Assembly (NCBI GenBank): GCA_964645155.1
Contig: CAZYBG010000044.1
Coordinates: forward strand, 1-23,581
Reading direction: 5' to 3'
Length of the DNA: 23,581 nucleotides
From: CAZYBG01 sp964645155
GTDB lineage: Bacteria; Pseudomonadota; Alphaproteobacteria; Rhodobacterales; Rhodobacteraceae
In this document: in pieces, positions 21,916 through 23,581 of the stretch
Layout: each line of letters starts with the position of its first letter
Numbering within the stretch: the stretch's first letter is position 1
Notes under the pieces: model-generated
Databases searched by the model: none
Told to the model about the DNA's origin: nothing
Seen by the model: only the letters and a program-made list of their open reading frames with translations
Program-made: the position numbers and the translations under genes

Positions 21916-23435
21916 CGCCGCACCCCGGCGAAGGCGGTGGGCTGCGCCCCGAGCACCGTCTCGATGTAGGGGGCGGGGTTCAGGAGCTGGCCGGCGGCGC
22001 GCTCGGCGAAGGCGATGAACGGCTGCGGAAAGAGCCCGATCGCGCAGGTCAGCGCGGCGAGCGCGGCGATCGGCCAGAGCAGCGCGTGCCGGTCCGACGG
22101 CGACAGGCTGGCCAGCGCCGGGTCGCGGCCCTCGGGATGCGGCTTCCAGAACGCCTCGCCCCAGATCTTGGTCATCGAGTAGATCGTCAGCATGCCCACG
22201 GTCAGCGCCACGCCGGCGACGGCCCAGGCGCCGATGTCGAGGCTGGCCTTGACCAGGACGTACTTCGCCCAGAAGCCCGAGAGCGGCGGGAATCCCGCCA
22301 GGCTGAAGGCCGGGATCAGGAACAGCACGCCGAGCAGTGGTGCCGACTTGTAGAGCCCGCCGATCCGGTCAAGCTCGGTGCCGCCCGCGATCCGGTGCGC
22401 CACCCCGGAGACGAGAAAGAGGTTCGCCTTCACGATGATGTGGTGAACCAGGTAGAACACCGCCCCCGCCAACGCGAGCGGCGTCATCAGGGCCAGCCCG
22501 AGGATCATGTAGCCGATCTGGCTCACGATGTGGAACGACAGGATCCTGCGGAAATCGCCCTGCGCCGCGGCGCCAAGCACGCCGACCGCCATGGTCAGGC
22601 ACGCGACCCAGAGCAGGATCGTGTGGGTATAGGCAATGTCGCCGGTGAAGATCAGCGTGAAGACCCGGATCAGGGCATAGACGCCGACCTTGGTCAGCAG
22701 CCCCGCGAACACCGCCGAGACCGAGAAGGCCGGGGTGTGGTAGGCCGCGGGCAGCCAGAAGAACAGCGGGAAGACGGCGGCCTTCACGCCGAAGGCCACC
22801 ATGAACATCATGGCGACGACGGTCACCAGGCCCTGGTTCTCGACCGTCGGCACGGTGCGCGCGAGATCGGCCATGTTGAGCGTGCCGGTCAGGCCATAGA
22901 GAAGGCCGACGCCCGAGAGGAAAAGTACCGTGGAGACAAGGTTGAGAAGGACGTACTTCACACCGCCGTCGATCTGCTCGCGCGATCCGCCGAGGACGAG
23001 AAGGCCGAACGAGGCGATCAGCATCACCTCGAACCAGACATAGAGGTTGAAGAGGTCGCCGGTGACGAAGGCGCCGGTGACGCCGCCGAGAAGCACCTGG
23101 AAGAGCGCGTGGAACCCCAGCCTCTCCTGCCGCCCGGTGATGTCGCCCGTGGCGTAGACGGCGACCGCGAGGCCGATGATCGCGGTGATGACGACCATCA
23201 CCGCCGAGAGAAGGTCGGCCGCGAGCGTGATCCCGAAGGGCGCGGCCCAGGCCCCCATCTGCGCGGCGACGACGCCGCGGTCGAGCACGACCGCCATCAG
23301 CGCCACCGCCGCGGCCAGTGCCGCGGCCGAGCCGAGCACGCTGACCCGCCGCCCCCAGGGCCCGTCGCGCAGCAGGAACGCCGCGACTGCCGTCAGGAAC
23401 GGCACGATCAGCGGCGCGGCGATGAGCCAGCTCAT
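21912..23435 (-). CDS. mnhD: Mrp-type Na+/H+ antiporter subunit D
   Basis: This 507-aa protein is a full-length member of the proton-pumping-quinone-reductase-related family (NuoM/N-like), with about 14 transmembrane helices. Recognisable parts are FEVMLIASFGLLVLGG (the conserved Glu helix), FGVKAAVFPLFFWLPAAYHTPAFSVSAVF with the key Lys and the loop AYHTP, and FRRILSFHIVSQIGYMILG. It forms one of the ion-translocating subunits of the Mrp complex. The start overlaps the mnhC stop; the end overlaps the mnhE start. Confidence 0.95.
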   Translation of the reverse strand: MSWLIAAPLIVPFLTAVAAFLLRDGPWGRRVSVLGSAAALAAAVALMAVVLDRGVVAAQMGAWAAPFGITLAADLLSAVMVVITAIIGLAVAVYATGDITGRQERLGFHALFQVLLGGVTGAFVTGDLFNLYVWFEVMLIASFGLLVLGGSREQIDGGVKYVLLNLVSTVLFLSGVGLLYGLTGTLNMADLARTVPTVENQGLVTVVAMMFMVAFGVKAAVFPLFFWLPAAYHTPAFSVSAVFAGLLTKVGVYALIRVFTLIFTGDIAYTHTILLWVACLTMAVGVLGAAAQGDFRRILSFHIVSQIGYMILGLALMTPLALAGAVFYLVHHIIVKANLFLVSGVAHRIAGGTELDRIGGLYKSAPLLGVLFLIPAFSLAGFPPLSGFWAKYVLVKASLDIGAWAVAGVALTVGMLTIYSMTKIWGEAFWKPHPEGRDPALASLSPSDRHALLWPIAALAALTCAIGLFPQPFIAFAERAAGQLLNPAPYIETVLGAQPTAFAGVRR

Positions 23436-23581
23436 GCCCCGGGCTCGCGCGGTTCGGCGACGCGCATCTCGTCGGAATAGAGCGTCCCGAGTTCGGTATA
23501 GGCGCGCCAGGCAAGAACGAGGGCAAAGGCGAAAAGCCCGAAGCCGATCACGATGGCCGTCAGCACCAGCGCCTGCGGCAG
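23432..23581 (-). CDS. mnhC: Mrp-type Na+/H+ antiporter subunit C, C-terminal part (cut by window edge)
   Basis: The last 49 codons and stop are present. LPQALVLTAIVIGFGLFAFA is the conserved third helix of MnhC/NuoK-like proteins (P-Q-A-L-V-L-T-A-I-V-I), and a polar tail ends EPREPGA. The stop overlaps the mnhD start (23432-23435). The operon order C-D-E-F-G is standard; subunits A and B should lie beyond the window. Confidence 0.9.
   Translation of the reverse strand: MPQALVLTAIVIGFGLFAFALVLAWRAYTELGTLYSDEMRVAEPREPGA

Noticed and set aside
22922..22933. AAAGTACCGTGG, a near copy of the island arm motif
   Set aside because: It matches 10 of 12 bases, lies inside mnhD in the backbone far from the island, and is best explained by chance.
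1..23581. CRISPR arrays, tRNA or rRNA genes, insertion sequences
   Set aside because: I looked for repeat-spacer periodicity, tRNA arms and transposase signatures on both strands and saw none.

Overview
The window is high-GC DNA with the gene content of an alphaproteobacterium, most likely a Rhodobacterales/Rhodobacteraceae-type genome. The signs are a PAS_5-type protein, DUF2927, a CoxE-like VWA protein, an Mrp antiporter operon, GC-rich codon use and many ATGA gene overlaps. The genus cannot be named from sequence alone.

Layout. (1) 1-2928, chromosomal backbone: the 5' part of a yicC-type endoribonuclease gene (minus strand), a small PAS-domain protein, and guaA (GMP synthetase). (2) 2914-15678, an integrated genomic island of about 12.75 kb in the 3' end of guaA. 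The 14-bp core ATCGAGTGGGAATA is repeated exactly at both ends, and a 12-bp motif (TGACGGTACTTT) also lies near both ends. (3) 15679-23581, backbone again: a SAM-dependent methyltransferase-like protein, a divergent thiamine-phosphate-synthase-like protein, a GNAT acetyltransferase, a DUF2927 lipoprotein, a 54-aa membrane protein, a CoxE-like VWA protein, and on the minus strand the mrp/mnh C-D-E-F-G antiporter genes, with mnhC cut by the window edge.

Island content. Next to guaA is a P4-type tyrosine integrase broken by a one-base frameshift and an internal deletion, followed by a convergent AlpA-like regulator. The first cargo block is metabolic: a GlxA-type regulator divergent from a four-gene operon (isonitrile-hydratase-like DJ-1 protein, 76-aa membrane protein, 825-aa protein fusing two flavodoxin-like domains, a ferredoxin reductase and a 2Fe-2S ferredoxin, and a DUF2214 membrane protein). 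An SRPBCC protein and the first ~47 codons of a LysR regulator follow. The second cargo block, read on the minus strand from the right end, is hipB-hipA, a 375-aa protein with a possible PD-(D/E)XK nuclease signature, and an AAA ATPase with a zinc-hook-like CxxC. The ATPase has an in-frame TAG where a Trp is expected and lacks its 3' part, which is fused tail-on to the LysR fragment.

Reading. The island appears fixed and partly decaying: the integrase, lysR and ATPase are broken, while the metabolic operon, hipBA and the 375-aa gene look intact. The two points most worth pursuing are the hipBA/nuclease-like/ATPase operon as a possible defence or toxin module, and the self-contained fused flavoprotein electron chain linked to an isonitrile-hydratase-like enzyme.
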